Notes: a model not told the origin generated them from the letters alone. Shown: positions 20,074 through 30,987, counted from the stretch's first letter. The stretch: 64,000 nucleotides of DNA from Aradus depressus (GCA_963662175.1 OY759221.1:30502045-30566044); one strand, 5' to 3'. Numbers and translations: made by a program.

Positions 20074-20757
20074 GGAGGTAAACTGCACTATGTGATAGAA
20101 ACCCAATTTTACAGCAGAGCGCTTTCAAATTATGAACTGTCAATTTCACCACAATGGCATTAAATTTTCCTGCTTTCATAACTGCAGTTATTCTAAACCA
20201 TTCATTGAGATACTCAGGCCGCATTGAAAGATAAATATTTGTACCTTTTTATTGTCTCAAAATAAAAAAGCATCAAGTCGACTTAGTTCTAGGTTAGGTT
20301 AGGTTTTATTACTCATGCCCGGGCTTTAACTGCGAGGTCATATCGCCTAGTACCAGAGCGCTCTTTCGTCACTCTGGTGAGCCCGATTCTACTGTGGGAG
20401 TCCTAAATTTTGCCTACCCTAAATTTTTATTCACCGAGGGTAGGAGTCTTTAACGAGTACCTGACATCGTACAGGCTCGGGACCATCGCTTAACGTCCCA
20501 TCCGAAGGACGACGTGCTTAAGTTTATTTTACGTCCCAGATAAAATAAACTAAGGGCCTTCGAACCCACGATCTCGAGCAGAAGACAAGCATGCATACCA
20601 CTGAGCACATTAGGTTTAGTGCAATTTACCAACCTGTTATTTTGTATTTACTTCAAAAAGGAGATGATGCAGTATACCACTAAATAGAGCTCAAACAGAC
20701 TTAGTGCAAAAAACCAATTTTGGAAAAAAACTGACATGGTGCAGTTTACCTCCGAGG
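20074..20757. mobile_element. Foldback MITE hosting SINE1
   Basis: Left 'ctcggaggtaaactgcact' with 'gaaacccaatttta' is mirrored by right 'ccaattttggaaa' and 'tggtgcagtttacctccgag'. The arms are about 45 bp. The middle holds the SINE1 at 20290-20606 and a plus-strand 'gtgcaatttacc' block. Confidence 0.65.
20290..20606 (-). mobile_element. SINE1 copy
   Basis: Minus-strand SINE1 with tail 'aggttaggttaggtttt', all body blocks ('ggtcatatcgcct', 'gagtacctgacatcg', 'tcccatccgaaggacg') and a head that ends 'gcataccactgagc', lacking the last 15 bp. No clear TSD. Confidence 0.9.
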
Positions 20758-20759
20758 TA

Positions 20760-22375
20760 CAGATATAAGTCTCTGAATCCTCATACTAAATTTTGAGCCC
20801 ATACATTCATTATATCGGGTTTTGAATTTATATATGAAATTGTGTATCGATATATTCATACACATAATGATTCCCTGTAATCCCCCCCTTTTATTTGATC
20901 GATTTCGCTGAAAATTTGAATCGGCAACCCACCTAAAATTTTAAATAAATTTTTATTTTTAATAATTAATTTCAAATAAAACTTAATTTTGTCGATATAT
21001 TCATTTCATCGGAAGTTATCGTGTTCACAGACTAAAACACACAAAACAAATTAATTTTTTGAAAATGTGTATTGGAAATTATGAAATTCTGGTGAAAACT
21101 GAACATTGAATTTCATGAAGTTCCCCCCAATTTCGTCAACCTCATGTTCATTCCACTTTCCAATTTCTACGGTTGAAGCACCCAGCGAAAATGAGCTGTC
21201 TCAACTTAAGCTGGTAGGAGGTCAGGAGGCCGCCTTTGATAACCTAACTGCGCCGATAAATTCACTGACAAAACCCCAATTGGGTTCGGTGACAAGAAGA
21301 TGTTTTTTGTTCGTCCTCAGTGGGTCATTGACGCGACAACCCAGAGCCACTTACGTGAGCTAATCCACTACCGTTCCTCCCCCTCACAATAAGCTAATCT
21401 AACCGTCTAACCGGACCTAATTCCTGGCCCTTCTACAAAGGGGTAGCAGTGAGATCGTCATCTTTTACTTCCCCCAGTTATATAAAGTATAGGGAAAGTT
21501 ATGTAATCAGTCAGAAATTCGTTTTTGAGTTTTCACCGAAATTTTATATATCCCGACACCCCTGATTACAAAAATGAAAATAAAAACATATCTGTGAACA
21601 CGATAAGTCACAATATAATGAATATATTGACACGAAATTTTATATGTGAATCCAAAACCCCATGGGGACGACACCTATTTACTGAAATCGGCAGAGAAAG
21701 GGGGATAGGGAGGGAAGGGGGCTTAACGCAGAAACTTTAGTAACAGCCAATGTAATGAATGAACAGAAATGAAATTATATATTTACATTCAAAAGCCGTT
21801 AGGATGACACCTAATTAACGAAATCTGCCGAAGGGAAGGAGGGATTAGGAAGGGGAGGGGCTTAACGCAAAACCCGTAAGGACGACATCTAATTAACGAA
21901 ATCTGCCGAAGGGAAGGAGGGATCAGAAAGGGGAGGGGGCTTAATGCAAAACCCGTAAGGACGACATCTAATTAACGAAATCTGCCGAAGGGAAGGAGGG
22001 ATTAGAAAGGGGAGGGGGCTTAATGCAAAACCCGTAAGGACGACATCTAATTAACGAAATCTGCTGAAGAGAAAGGGGGATTCGGGAGGAGAGGGGGGCT
22101 TAACGCAGAAACTCTCGTAACGGCCGATGAACTGATGTATAGAAATTAATTTATATATTTACATTCAAACCCATAAAGACACCTATCTATTTTCAGTGAA
22201 ATCGGCCGAAGGGAAGGGGGGATTAACACAAAAACTCTAGTAACTGCCGATATAATGAATGTAACGAAAATTTAGTCATAGGATTTACAGGTCCATATGT
22301 AAGTCAACTAGTAATTTTTAGCCCAAACGGTTGATTGGTTTTGCAGGGAGAATTGTCGCTGATTCACGATTCTAC
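20760..22375. mobile_element. Large Rep-A inverted pair
   Basis: A minus-oriented Rep-A part (20760-21135: 'cctcatactaaattttga', 'gaaattatgaaattctg') faces a plus-oriented part (21480-22375: 'tatagggaaagttatgtaat', 'ttgacacgaaattttatat', '...gtcgctgattcacgatt'). The centre 21136-21470 holds an unrelated segment. The right arm is enlarged by the 80-bp array at 21790-22105. Confidence 0.65.
21790..22105. repeat. About 80-bp tandem array within Rep-A
   Basis: The block 'aacccgtaaggacgacatct' starts at 21871, 21950 and 22030 (period 79-80), each followed by 'gaaatctgccgaagggaag'. A diverged first unit starts near 21795. It is a local expansion of the Rep-A middle unit. Confidence 0.9.
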
Positions 22376-23544
22376 TCCTATTTCATTATTAAGTAGCTAA
22401 CCTATATTACTCTCATATTTCAGAGCTAACCTACCAGCCAGAACCCATTATTACTTGAACTAACTCATCTGTGTGATGTTGATAATATATATGTTTTTTG
22501 CAGACCCAACTTCATATCTGATGCTCAACGTCCTTCCTACTTCCAATTAAACAAAATTACTTTATAATTATTTAAATATTATAAATAATCTCTCCAATGG
22601 ATATATTTTGTTTTTTGAAATTCGTGACCGTTATTATTTTTTTTATTAGCACAATTGCCGTGTCTGTAGCTCGTTGACCTTCTACATTGATGAGTTCCAA
22701 CCAACTTTCTCTCATCATATTTCGTTATATAATTCCTTTCTTTTTTTTCTTCTTATTTTTCTATGCTTATTTTAACATTGTTAAGATGATTTTTTTTTTG
22801 TATCACAATAACTGTACTATGTTGTTTTAAGATATGTGATAACAAATATGTGCTAGTTTGCGGTGCTTTGTTGACATAGTACCAAAGAGTTCAAGATTCC
22901 TCCCAACCTAATCATGCTTTATAAATACACCTAGGGACCTAAGCATCTAATACTCTTATCCTTTCCGTGGAAGCGCTGGGCTTCCACCTTACCTTGTTAC
23001 CTAGTCGTTTATACTACCAAAATCAAGCCCGGTCTCCAAGTTTCTTTAACGAATCTGAGAATGCTCTCGTGGTCCAGTCTTCTAAAGTCCTCCTCTATGA
23101 TCAAATCTTTACCAAAAGTGTGGAAGCATATGCGCACGAATTGCCGCTGAATGAGCCGCCTTCTCGTCTTCTTCTCCACATGTCACAGGTGTGTAGCAGA
23201 GTCTATTGTCCTGTGAGAACTGTTAGTTGCCGAAGTTCGTTCCTTTTGAGGTTCAGGATCACATCCTTCGACTGTCTACATGTAGTTATTTCTCTTCATG
23301 ACAGCTGATAAAATACGTGCACTTTCTTCAAAATTGCACGTCTTGAACTTTCGATATTTTTATTAGGGCCCTTTTTGAAAACTAGTGTAGAAACCAAAAT
23401 TTAGTAGAATATCAGCAACAATTTCTACAGGAAATGTGATAATTATATTTGTTTATTTATTAATTTTTAATAATTTTTATTTTATTGTACATTTATTATA
23501 TAATCACAGTATACTCTGACGGAATAGCAATTGGTAGAATAGAA
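22376..23544. other. Unassigned DNA with a GC-richer stretch
   Basis: 22380-22960 is AT-rich and featureless. 22965-23310 has plus- and minus-strand open stretches (minus: TCGEEDEKAAHSAAIRAYA), loosely like the C-terminal region of LINE proteins but too weak to call. 23440-23540 is T/A-rich. Confidence 0.35.
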
Positions 23545-24263
23545 AATAAAATAAAATAAATAAAATAGCTTTATTGATATTCTTTTAGAACAAAAGCCTC
23601 TCCTTTTGGAGTTTTGAGTCTACTGCTCTTTCAACAGAAGAAATCAGAAAAGAATTTAACGAATGTTCCAAAATTAAATTAAATTATTTCTTAAGTATAA
23701 CTGTTACTTCTTGATTAAAATAAAATAAAAATAAAACAAGATAGAACAAAACAAAGGCAAAAAGTAAAAATGAGGGTTATTTCTTAAATAGTACTGTAAC
23801 ACATTTGTTCCATGTTTCTCTGTTGCTGGCCACTGTGCACCATCCATCCCCTATTCTCTCCACTATCTCGTCCCTCCACCGCAGTCCTGGTCTTCCTTTT
23901 CCTCTTCTTCTGTCTCTAGGAATCCACTCCGTGCAGACATTAGCCCATCGTCGAGGATCCATCCATCACATGCCCGGCCCATCTCCACTTCAGCAAGTGT
24001 GCTTCCTTCTGGAGGCTTCTTAGCCTCACCTTCCGTAGAACCTCGCTGTTTCTTATCCTGTCACTTATCTTTATTCCCAGCATGTTCCTCATCATCCTAA
24101 ATTGGTTTACTTCCAGACGACGATCCAGTTTCTGTGTCAGCGACCAGGTTTGTGCATCATATAGGATGGATGGATAGACGCAGCTCATCAGGATTTTGGC
24201 TTTCAGGTCAACTGCAATATCTCCCTTAAGTATTTTTTTCAGAGAATAGAAAATATTAGGCAT
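23545..24263 (-). pseudogene. LINE ORF2 C-terminal end plus 3' UTR
   Basis: On the minus strand the frame at 24263-23940 encodes the region after the RT fingers: MSCVYPSILYDAQTWSLT, then MRNMLGIKISDRIRNSEVLR and WRWAGHVM. A frameshift near 23960 moves to MDPRRWANVCTEWIPRDRRR and GKGRPGLRWRDEI, the usual basic C-terminus 'WAGH..R...RW......RRGRP..RW.D' of jockey/RTE-type LINEs. The 3' UTR has a polyadenylation signal (minus-strand AATAAA near 23571) and an A/T-rich tail near 23545. The 5' side is truncated at the TA microsatellite. Dead copy. Confidence 0.9.
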
Positions 24264-24265
24264 AA

Positions 24266-24268
<3 letters not shown>

Positions 24269-24313
<45 letters not shown>

Positions 24314-24325
24314 TATATATGTATA
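24269..24325. repeat. (TA)n microsatellite
   Basis: About 25 TA dinucleotides with small interruptions, abutting the truncated LINE. TA-rich sites are frequent LINE junctions. Confidence 0.9.
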
Positions 24326-24954
24326 TATAAAAGAAAGTTTCTATCGTAGGAAGTCCTGGTATACCTCCCAGGTCAAAGGTTCAAAAGGAAAAGCCTAAGG
24401 TCCCTCAAAACTGTCGATACGTCACTGCTCCCTCCTCTCTTACGTAAATTTTGTACGACCCCCTACGTGACTCCTTCATTCCGGGTTCCGCACCGATGCT
24501 CCTCTACACGAAATTGACAACCAGAACTTGGTTTTTCCAATGAAAAATCCACAACTAACTTTCCATCTTATTATAAAAAGTTATATTTTCGGTAATTCTT
24601 ACGATTTGTTTCACTAATCTCAACCTGTTACATGACCATTTTAGCTACTATTCTCGAGAATGCACCGTTCTACAGCCATTCTGTACAGTCCCCAATTGAA
24701 GGATCCATGAAATACTATGAAAAGCAAAATGTTTTTATTTATTTTTATTTTTTACTCTATTTTCCAACTATTTATATTCACTATCACTGAATCATCTAAC
24801 TGTAACGCCTAGTTTTCCACATGTTTTTCCGAGCACTCAATTAACCTACGCTAAAATTTCTTATAATGATTTCTTACTAATTTTTATTATTTTAATTAAT
24901 TAATTATTCATTTAAGATTTTTTATGAAGATAAACTTTTTTTTTTCTCACTTTC
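24326..24954. other. Unassigned DNA
   Basis: No repeat family, frame or RNA gene recognised. Confidence 0.5.
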
Positions 24955-25445
24955 TCAGATATACCAAGTATAGGGGAAGTTTTGTAATCGGTCAAAAATT
25001 TGATGTTGAATTTTCACCCCATAAAGTCGATACCCTGATTGTAGATATACCAAATAAACCCCATTCAATATGTTAAAAAAAAAAATAAATAAAGTCGATA
25101 CCAATCAATTTTCAGACAAATCGACCAGAGGGACAAGGGAGGACCAGATGAGGTAGGTTGAAGGGAAAAAGTCTAATAAATACCTTCGTAACGAATAGGT
25201 TAGGTTAGGTTAGGTTTTATGACTCATGCCCGGGCTTTAACTACGAGGTCATATCGCCTACTACCAGAGCACTCTTTCATCACTCTAAATTCGTAACGAA
25301 TATATCGATACGAAATTTAGTATGCTCATTCAGAAGTCTAAGACTAAGACACTAGTTGATTTTTCATCCAAATCAGTGGAGTGGTTCCAGAGGGAGTTAA
25401 TCAATTCACGCTGGGGAAGTACCATACTCGTGAATTACCGACCTT
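24955..25445 (+). repeat. Rep-A copy split by SINE1 fragment
   Basis: Begins 'ccaagtataggggaagtttt' with 'gtaatcggtcaaaaatt', continues 'agggacaagggaggacca', then after the SINE 'atatcgatacgaaatttag', 'cgctggggaagtacca' and 'gtgaattaccgac'. Both ends of the Rep-A unit are present, so it is near full length. Confidence 0.75.
25198..25289 (-). mobile_element. 5'-truncated SINE1 with TSD
   Basis: Only the SINE1 3' end is present (minus strand; tail of four TTAGG-like units, 'cccgggcatgagtcat', half of the hairpin). The 13-bp repeat TTCGTAACGAATA lies on both sides (25185-25197 and 25290-25302). The TSD shows truncation happened at insertion, as in LINE-driven reverse transcription. Confidence 0.95.
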
Positions 25446-25549
25446 TTTTTTTTTTACATAAATGTATATTTTTTTTCTCATTTGCTTTGACTCACCCATT
25501 TTCACTTTCTTGTCTAACCGGTATATAAAGAAGTACCTATTGTAATCGT

Positions 25550-25885
25550 ACGAAAATCCGAAATCGAGTTTTCAACTGAATTTCACGTTTCAATGTCTCC
25601 TGAACATGTTTTGTCCATTTTCGCGATGATCTCTGTCTGAGTCAACCTGTGTGCATGTATATGATTGGAACTTTTTGAGCTTTAACTCAAAAACGATTGT
25701 AGCTATGAACTTAAAATTTGAAATGAAGATGTCACATTGTGTTGACGTTGATTTGATTAAATTTTGACCGAAATCGGACGAAATTTGAGACTACTTCACT
25801 TCCATAAGTACATTTGATATGATACAGACTTTATTTACGTCCGTTTTGAGACACATACGTTCAATGTGATGTTTAAATTGTAACG
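25550..25885 (-). repeat. Rep-B copy
   Basis: Minus-oriented blocks 'ttgtccattttcgcgatgat', 'aacgattgtagctatgaac', 'gatgtcacattgt' and 'tcgga.gaaatttgagac'. Confidence 0.7.
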
Positions 25886-25890
25886 CAACG

Positions 25891-26225
25891 ATTTTTTTTT
25901 TTTTTTTGGGTGCTCCTGACCCCCCGAGGGGGGTCGGTCACATCCCCCTATTGCGTTGGGGAATGGGTAATCTTCTTCGGCTGTGGACCGGTTCGATGGC
26001 TACGGTCCACACTCTTCCTTGGTTTGCGGCGCTTTACGCTTAGTGAATTCGGGATCTTGTCGGGGATTCTGTTGTCCCTGAGCCGGGAGCAGCCGGGCCC
26101 CCGGCGCCGGGTCAATAGGCTTTCTTGATTCTCCGCCAGGAGGTGACGAACCGACCAAAAGCCAGGTAGCCAGCCTCCGTCATCAGTCCCGGCAGGTCCA
26201 GTCCCAGGTACGTTCCTGTCCGACG
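25891..26225 (-). pseudogene. LINE 3' terminus, R1/jockey-like
   Basis: The minus strand encodes a C-terminus TGTYLGLDLPGLMTEAGYLA then GRFVTSWRRIKKAY and a stop at about 26112. A GC-rich 3' UTR (with 'ccccccgaggggggtc' on the plus strand) ends in a poly-A (T run 25891-25907). GC content is far above the neighbourhood, so this is a comparatively recent, strongly 5'-truncated copy. The exact clade is uncertain. Confidence 0.7.
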
Positions 26226-26465
26226 AATGATATGGCCATAATAGAACGTTCTTATATCAACCACGTTTTTACAGATCGTCATTAAAGATATGTCACTCTT
26301 AGAATTACATTGTACAAGGAAACAAAGAAAGCCGCTGAAGCCAATACATATCGCTAGTATAAAGTGTTTTTGAGAAACAGTGGGAAGGTAAGTGATCTGT
26401 AAAAACGTGGTTGGCATCAAAAAGTTTTGTTAGGGCCACATCATACATTTTATTATCTGTGATCA
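26226..26465. mobile_element. Rep-D MITE, full length
   Basis: Left 'tgatatggccataatagaac', 'caaccacgtttttacagatc'; right 'gatctgtaaaaacgtggttg', 'agggccacatca'. The arms are clearly inverted. It directly abuts the LINE 5' junction. Confidence 0.75.
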
Positions 26466-27110
26466 ATATTTTTCGTGAACTATCGTCTTTGGTTTTGGTC
26501 ATAAAATACTACATTGAGTCAAAACGATAGTTTTGACACTTGAAAATACCTCTCAGGTAAGACGCTGTTTCTTCACAGATCGTGGGGTGTGCAGGCAGTC
26601 TTCTCTTCAAGTCGTGTGATAAGCCCCAAGGTAGGAAGTGTTCGTAACAGACAACCTGGAGCTTTGTTTGACCTCGACAGACAGACAAACCAAGTCAAAC
26701 TTCCGTCTCTCACTTGGAGTTGCCATCCAAATTCGATTTGCATGATTCGATTCGGTTGTTCGTCTTGTTTCCGCCAACTTCCTAGCCGAGAATTCTTCCC
26801 ACGATCCCCTATCTTCATCACTACACTCAGAGAAAGTGAACTTACACCCTTCTCATTAATCTTTACTCATGGTATCTCAGTTGTCATCCGGGTGAATATA
26901 ATGAAAATCAGGACTAGCAAAATCCCCCCCCCCCCCTCCATTTTTTAAATATAATATAACATTTATTCAGAAATTTGACTTCTTCCTCACCTATATATAC
27001 GAACAGTGATCAAATATTCCAGCACTGGATTTTTGAAATCTTACTTTGGTTCACAGTTTTATGCTCTAATTCTAGATTATTTCATTCAATATTAGGTAAT
27101 ATATGAAGAA
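26466..27110. other. Unassigned DNA with poly-C run
   Basis: Includes a 14-C run at 26924-26937 and a mid-GC block 26580-26890 open on both strands without family match. A splice-like 'ttcttcacag' precedes it, but no supported exon. Confidence 0.35.
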
Positions 27111-27636
27111 GAGTTTTTAGAAGAAGAAGAGTTTATTATAAAAGTCGCATTTACAGAGATACAATTATACAATGAGGTTCCTTAACCATTACCCTTATAC
27201 ACTAAATACAAATCAAAAATAATCAGTTAAATTAAAAACAATGCTATCAGTTATTTCAACGAGGATTTATAGGCTTGAGGCGATTCGAAAGTCAGCGTAA
27301 CAATGTGTAAAAACCATAGGCCAACCCCCGACCTATTTCTGAAACATAGCAATTTAGAAAGATTTTTGTAAATGTACTTTACTGGCTCATTGTCAAAACT
27401 CTTAAGTTCAACCCTGCATACATCAGATCCACTTTCTAATTGAAAAGTTACCACTCGATTTCTACGCACGTTCTATGTACATTTGTAATCAGTCTAGCCA
27501 GATACCTTTCCAATTCTACTTTCAACACGAACTGTTCTATTCCTGCTTTCTTGTATACAAATAATTTACGAGAACTCAGGAAAACAATACAATAATTACA
27601 ACTACCTATAAAAAAATAATATATATAAATCATTAC
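27111..27636 (-). other. Possible 3' end of an unknown retroelement or gene
   Basis: The minus strand has open stretches (KAGIEQFVLKVELERYLARL; VCRVELKSFDNEPVKYIYK in another frame) followed by a stop and AATAAA near 27130. One frameshift separates them. No family recognised. It is cut at 27636 by the SINE1/LINE composite. Confidence 0.35.
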
Positions 27637-28295
27637 CGAGAGCGCCGGAAACTCTGAGATAGCGTCTACTGAACTCAAGTCCTCTGTCCACCAAAGACAC
27701 ACTAGATTCCGTCCTTCGGACCTTTTCATCCCCTCCCATCGCTCATCTGCCTTCCACAAATCGTTCCTTATCCAGTCGTCCTCCCTCTGGAACTCCCTGC
27801 CTCCCCAAATCCGTCACGCGCCTTCCGTGGCCTCCTTCAAATCACTTATTCCCCTTCCTCCATACTTTCCCGCTCCTTAACATCAATTTTTTTCTTTTTC
27901 GTATTTATTTTATTTATTTTTCATCTTCATCCTTTTATTTTATTTCTTTTCTTTTTTTCATCAGTTTTTCTCAAGTTAATTTTATTACAAAGCTGTTAAT
28001 TTAATTACTTTTGTATTATTATTTTATTTATTTATTTTTTTACTTATTTCAACATTATTTATTTTATTGTACTTTCTTATTTAGTTATATTCATTTTGTT
28101 CTTGTTTCTATCCACTGTAGCACTTTTATTTCATTACTGATATTTTATTTTATTGGTATTTGTTGCTTTATTTATTCTTGGGGGACCTCGGTAACCCAGA
28201 ATAAAATGTATTTTCATTTCATTTCATTATCATTTCATGTCCGCCAGAACGACGAAAGAGCACACTGGTAGTAGGCGATATGGCCTCATAGTCAT
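27637..28295 (+). mobile_element. SINE1 interrupted by a LINE 3' end
   Basis: 27637-27679 is a decayed SINE1 head ('gagcgccggaaactctgag', 'tactgaactcaag'). 28234-28290 is the SINE1 3' body ('catgtccgccagaacgac', 'gtagtaggcgatatg'). Between them lies a LINE 3' end; about 200 bp of SINE middle is missing. Confidence 0.7.
27680..28233 (+). pseudogene. LINE ORF2 C-terminus and 3' UTR
   Basis: 67 codons end at the TAA 27878-27880. The core IQSSSLWNSLPPQIRHAPSV is the hallmark 'S..LWNSLP..IR.A.S...F' C-terminus of I/jockey-type LINEs. The T-rich 3' UTR ends 'gacctcggtaacccagaata' and 'aaatgtattttcatttc' with ATTTC repeats. The homologue at 33721 has the same layout. Confidence 0.88.
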
Positions 28296-28655
28296 AATCC
28301 TTTTTTGGTCATCCTTTTGCAACGTCCACCTGCTGCGGAATTATAAATTTGCCTAGCTCTGAAAACCCGTCTGCGAGGCTGTTGTGGAGACCTCGAGGTC
28401 AGTGCACCCCTCTCTCTCCCTTCCCAACCACCGACAACGATTCATATGTCGCCTGCCTCCCTCTTCATCGTCTGGGCACGACCTTTCTGATGTTACCGTT
28501 AGAAGGTGACTACAGGGAACATTGTCTCTTCTGTACAGTTTCAGAGATGTTTTGAAATATTGGCTCAAGATAGCAGAACACGATAACAGTCTTAACTGTC
28601 ATTTCCTTGTTCGGAACACATGTAATATTTTTGTATGAAGTAACGGTATAAGATT
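28296..28655. other. Unassigned, mid-GC
   Basis: 28330-28560 is less AT-rich with overlapping frames on both strands, none with family support. Confidence 0.4.
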
Positions 28656-28659
28656 AACC

Positions 28660-28850
28660 CAATGAAGTCGTCAGTGGATCACCAGCTATGTACTTCCCCA
28701 GAACGTATTAATCAATTAACTTGTCGCTCTCCCTCAAAAACCAATCAAGCTTTTGGGCAAAATAATCAATACTTACATAGGAACTTCGGAAAATTCACAC
28801 TACTTATACTGAAAATTCATACAAAATTCATTCTTCCGGGATATTTTTTT
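28660..28850 (-). repeat. Rep-A fragment
   Basis: 'gtcgtcagtggatcacca', 'gtacttccccagaacg', 'ctctccctcaaaaaccaatc' and 'caatacttacataggaac'. Palindromic end decayed. Confidence 0.7.
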
Positions 28851-29336
28851 TTTCTTTTTTTTATTTACATCTGTTTTTCATACATGAGGTAGTATATTAC
28901 AGATGGAGGTTGGCATATATGGTACTCGAAATTAGAAGAATAAAGGATACCTAGTTTTAAAAAAATAAATAAATAAAAAAAATACAGGAAATAAATATAA
29001 ACATGTGAAGAGATGAATAGATAAATAAATAAAAAGTTCTCTAATGTTGTTCAAGTAAAAAAAGAGTACAGAGAAAAATATTGTTGAAAGAAAGAGAAAA
29101 CTAAATAAATAGAAGAAAAACAAGAGAAAATAATCTAGTTAAGATTGACAAAGATCATGTTAGTAAATTGAACATTAGATTAAATGAAAATGGTTTGCTT
29201 GAAAACGGAAAAGAAAATGGGTAGAGTAAAAATATTTACAAAGTGAGAAATATTTACAATAAGACTTATATAAAAACAACTTACAAAGTTATAAAATTAC
29301 AATAATAAATAAATGAAAAGTCCATTCTGATGAAAA
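28851..29336. other. A/T-rich low-complexity DNA
   Basis: T run at 28846-28861 followed by A-rich sequence; nothing recognised. Confidence 0.55.
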
Positions 29337-29914
29337 ATTAAAAGAAAGCAAGTTTGACGTGCTGGTGGAAGTTAAAAGAAAGCAAGTATGGCATGCTGCT
29401 GGAAGTTAAAAGAAAGCAAGTATGGCATGCTGGTGGAAGTTAAAAGAAAGCAAGTATGGCGTGCTGGTGGAAGTTAAAAGAAAGCAAGTATGACGTGCTG
29501 GTGGAAGTTAAAAGAAAGCAAGTATGGCATGCTGGTGGAAGTTAAAAGAAAGCAAGTATGGCGTGCTGGTGGAAGTTAAAAGAAAGCAAGTATGGCGTGC
29601 TGGTGGAAGTTAAAAGAAAGCAAGTATGACGTGCTGGTGGAAGTTAAAAGAAAGCAAGTATGGCATGCTGGTGGAAGTTAAAAGAAAGCAAGTATGGCAT
29701 GCTGGTGGAAGTTAAAAGAAAGCAAGTATGGCATGCTGGTGGAAGTTAAAAGAAAGCAAGTATGGCGTGCTGGTGGAAGTTAAAAGAAAGCAAGTATGAC
29801 GTGCTGGTGGAAGTTAAAAGAAAGCAAGTATGGCATGCTGGTGGAAGTTAAAAGAAAGCAAGTATGGCATGCTGGTGGAAGTTAAAAGAAAGCAAGTATG
29901 GCATGCTGGTGGAA
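29337..29914. repeat. 34-bp minisatellite, 17 units
   Basis: Seventeen uninterrupted 34-bp units (start spacing exactly 34: 29371, 29405 ... 29881, 29915), each with 'gttaaaagaaagcaagtatg' and 'ctggtggaa'. Units differ mainly at three linked positions (GGCATG, GGCGTG or GACGTG). A partial unit ends it. There are no spacers and no long open frame. Confidence 0.98.
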
Positions 29915-30139
29915 GTTAAAAGAGTATTACATTTTTAAACTAAAAGTTGTCTACTGACTGCAATGAAATGAAGAGAACAGAACTCAGTAAAAGTAACAAG
30001 GAAATAAAATCTGCATTTCAGACCTGCAGACATTTTTTTAGTTTTAAAGATTTAATAGTAAATATATAAATACTATTGAGCTTTTGCAAATAATTATTGG
30101 TTAATAGGTCCTCCATTTGTGCTAAATCTGTCTTATTAG
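29915..30139. other. AT-rich flank
   Basis: Nothing recognised. Confidence 0.5.
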
Positions 30140-30620
30140 GATTGATAGATTCACTCTAAAATGGTCGCCTGTATATATCTAAGGAAGGACAGAACAGTAG
30201 AAAATGAGTCTACCGGGATATTGAATTCATATATAAAATTTCAACTCGATATATTCATTACATCGGCAGTTATCGTGTTCATAGAAACACCCATACAGAC
30301 AGAATGTTTTATTTTCATTGTTGAAATCATGGATGGGAAAATATGAAATATTTCAAAGACAGATTTTGTAGAGATTCACGTCGAAAACACCCTTAAAATA
30401 ATATCTTAAAATTCATTTTTTGAACGTTTGCTTGATTTATGCGAAAACGTTAATCATGTCGAAAAACGTGTCCTTACAAAAAAAATGTCTTATTAAATTT
30501 CCAATCAATAGTCACCCAGATTTGAGATACAACCAATAAGACCGAAGTTATAGGTCTCCAAAGAATGTATCTAGGAAATATTTCTAAAAATGTTTAAATA
30601 ATAACGCAAATATTTTTTTT
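30140..30620 (-). repeat. Rep-A fragment followed by Rep-B fragment
   Basis: 30140-30335: 'gatattgaattcatatata', 'catcggcagttatcgtgttc' (Rep-A, minus). 30340-30610: 'ttgcttgatttatgcgaaaa', 'cccagatttgagatac' and 'aaatatttctaaaaatg' (Rep-B, minus). The two families sit side by side as they do at 25445-25550 and 58800-59400. Confidence 0.7.
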
Positions 30621-30640
30621 ATTATTTATTAAAACGGATG

Positions 30641-30987
30641 CGAGGGCGCCGGTAGCTCAGTGGTATGCGTGCTTGACTTCTGAGCTCAAGGTTGTGGGTT
30701 CGTAACCCGACCGAGGCCCTTAGTTTATTTTATCTGGGAGGTAAAATAAACTTAAGTACACCGTCCTTCGGATGGGACGTTAAGCGATGGTCCCGAGCCT
30801 GTACGATGTCAGGTACTCGTTAAAGACCCCTACCCTAGGTGAATAAAAATTTAGGGTAGGCAAAATTTAGGACTCCCATAGTAGAGTCGGGTTCATGTCC
30901 ACCAGAGTGACGAAAGAGCGCTCTGGTAGTAGGCGATATGACCTCGTTGTTAAAGCCCGGGCATGAGTCATAAACCCTAACCCCCCC
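30641..30987 (+). mobile_element. SINE1, best full-length copy with TSD
   Basis: About 347 bp with clear A box ('tagctcagtgg') and B box ('ggttcgtaaccc') and all body blocks. The 12-bp repeat TTAAAACGGATG flanks it (30629-30640 and 30988-30999). The tail 'cataaaccctaacc' is short. Good reference copy for the family. Confidence 0.96.

Noticed and set aside
27251..27759. Two overlapping minus-strand frames ending before an AATAAA
   Set aside because: Not called as a gene: one frameshift between them, the right part overlaps the SINE1/LINE composite, and no homology is recognised. Kept as an uncertain element end.
29337..29914. Regular 34-bp repeats could suggest a CRISPR array
   Set aside because: Units are directly adjacent with no variable spacers and the sequence is eukaryotic; it is a minisatellite.
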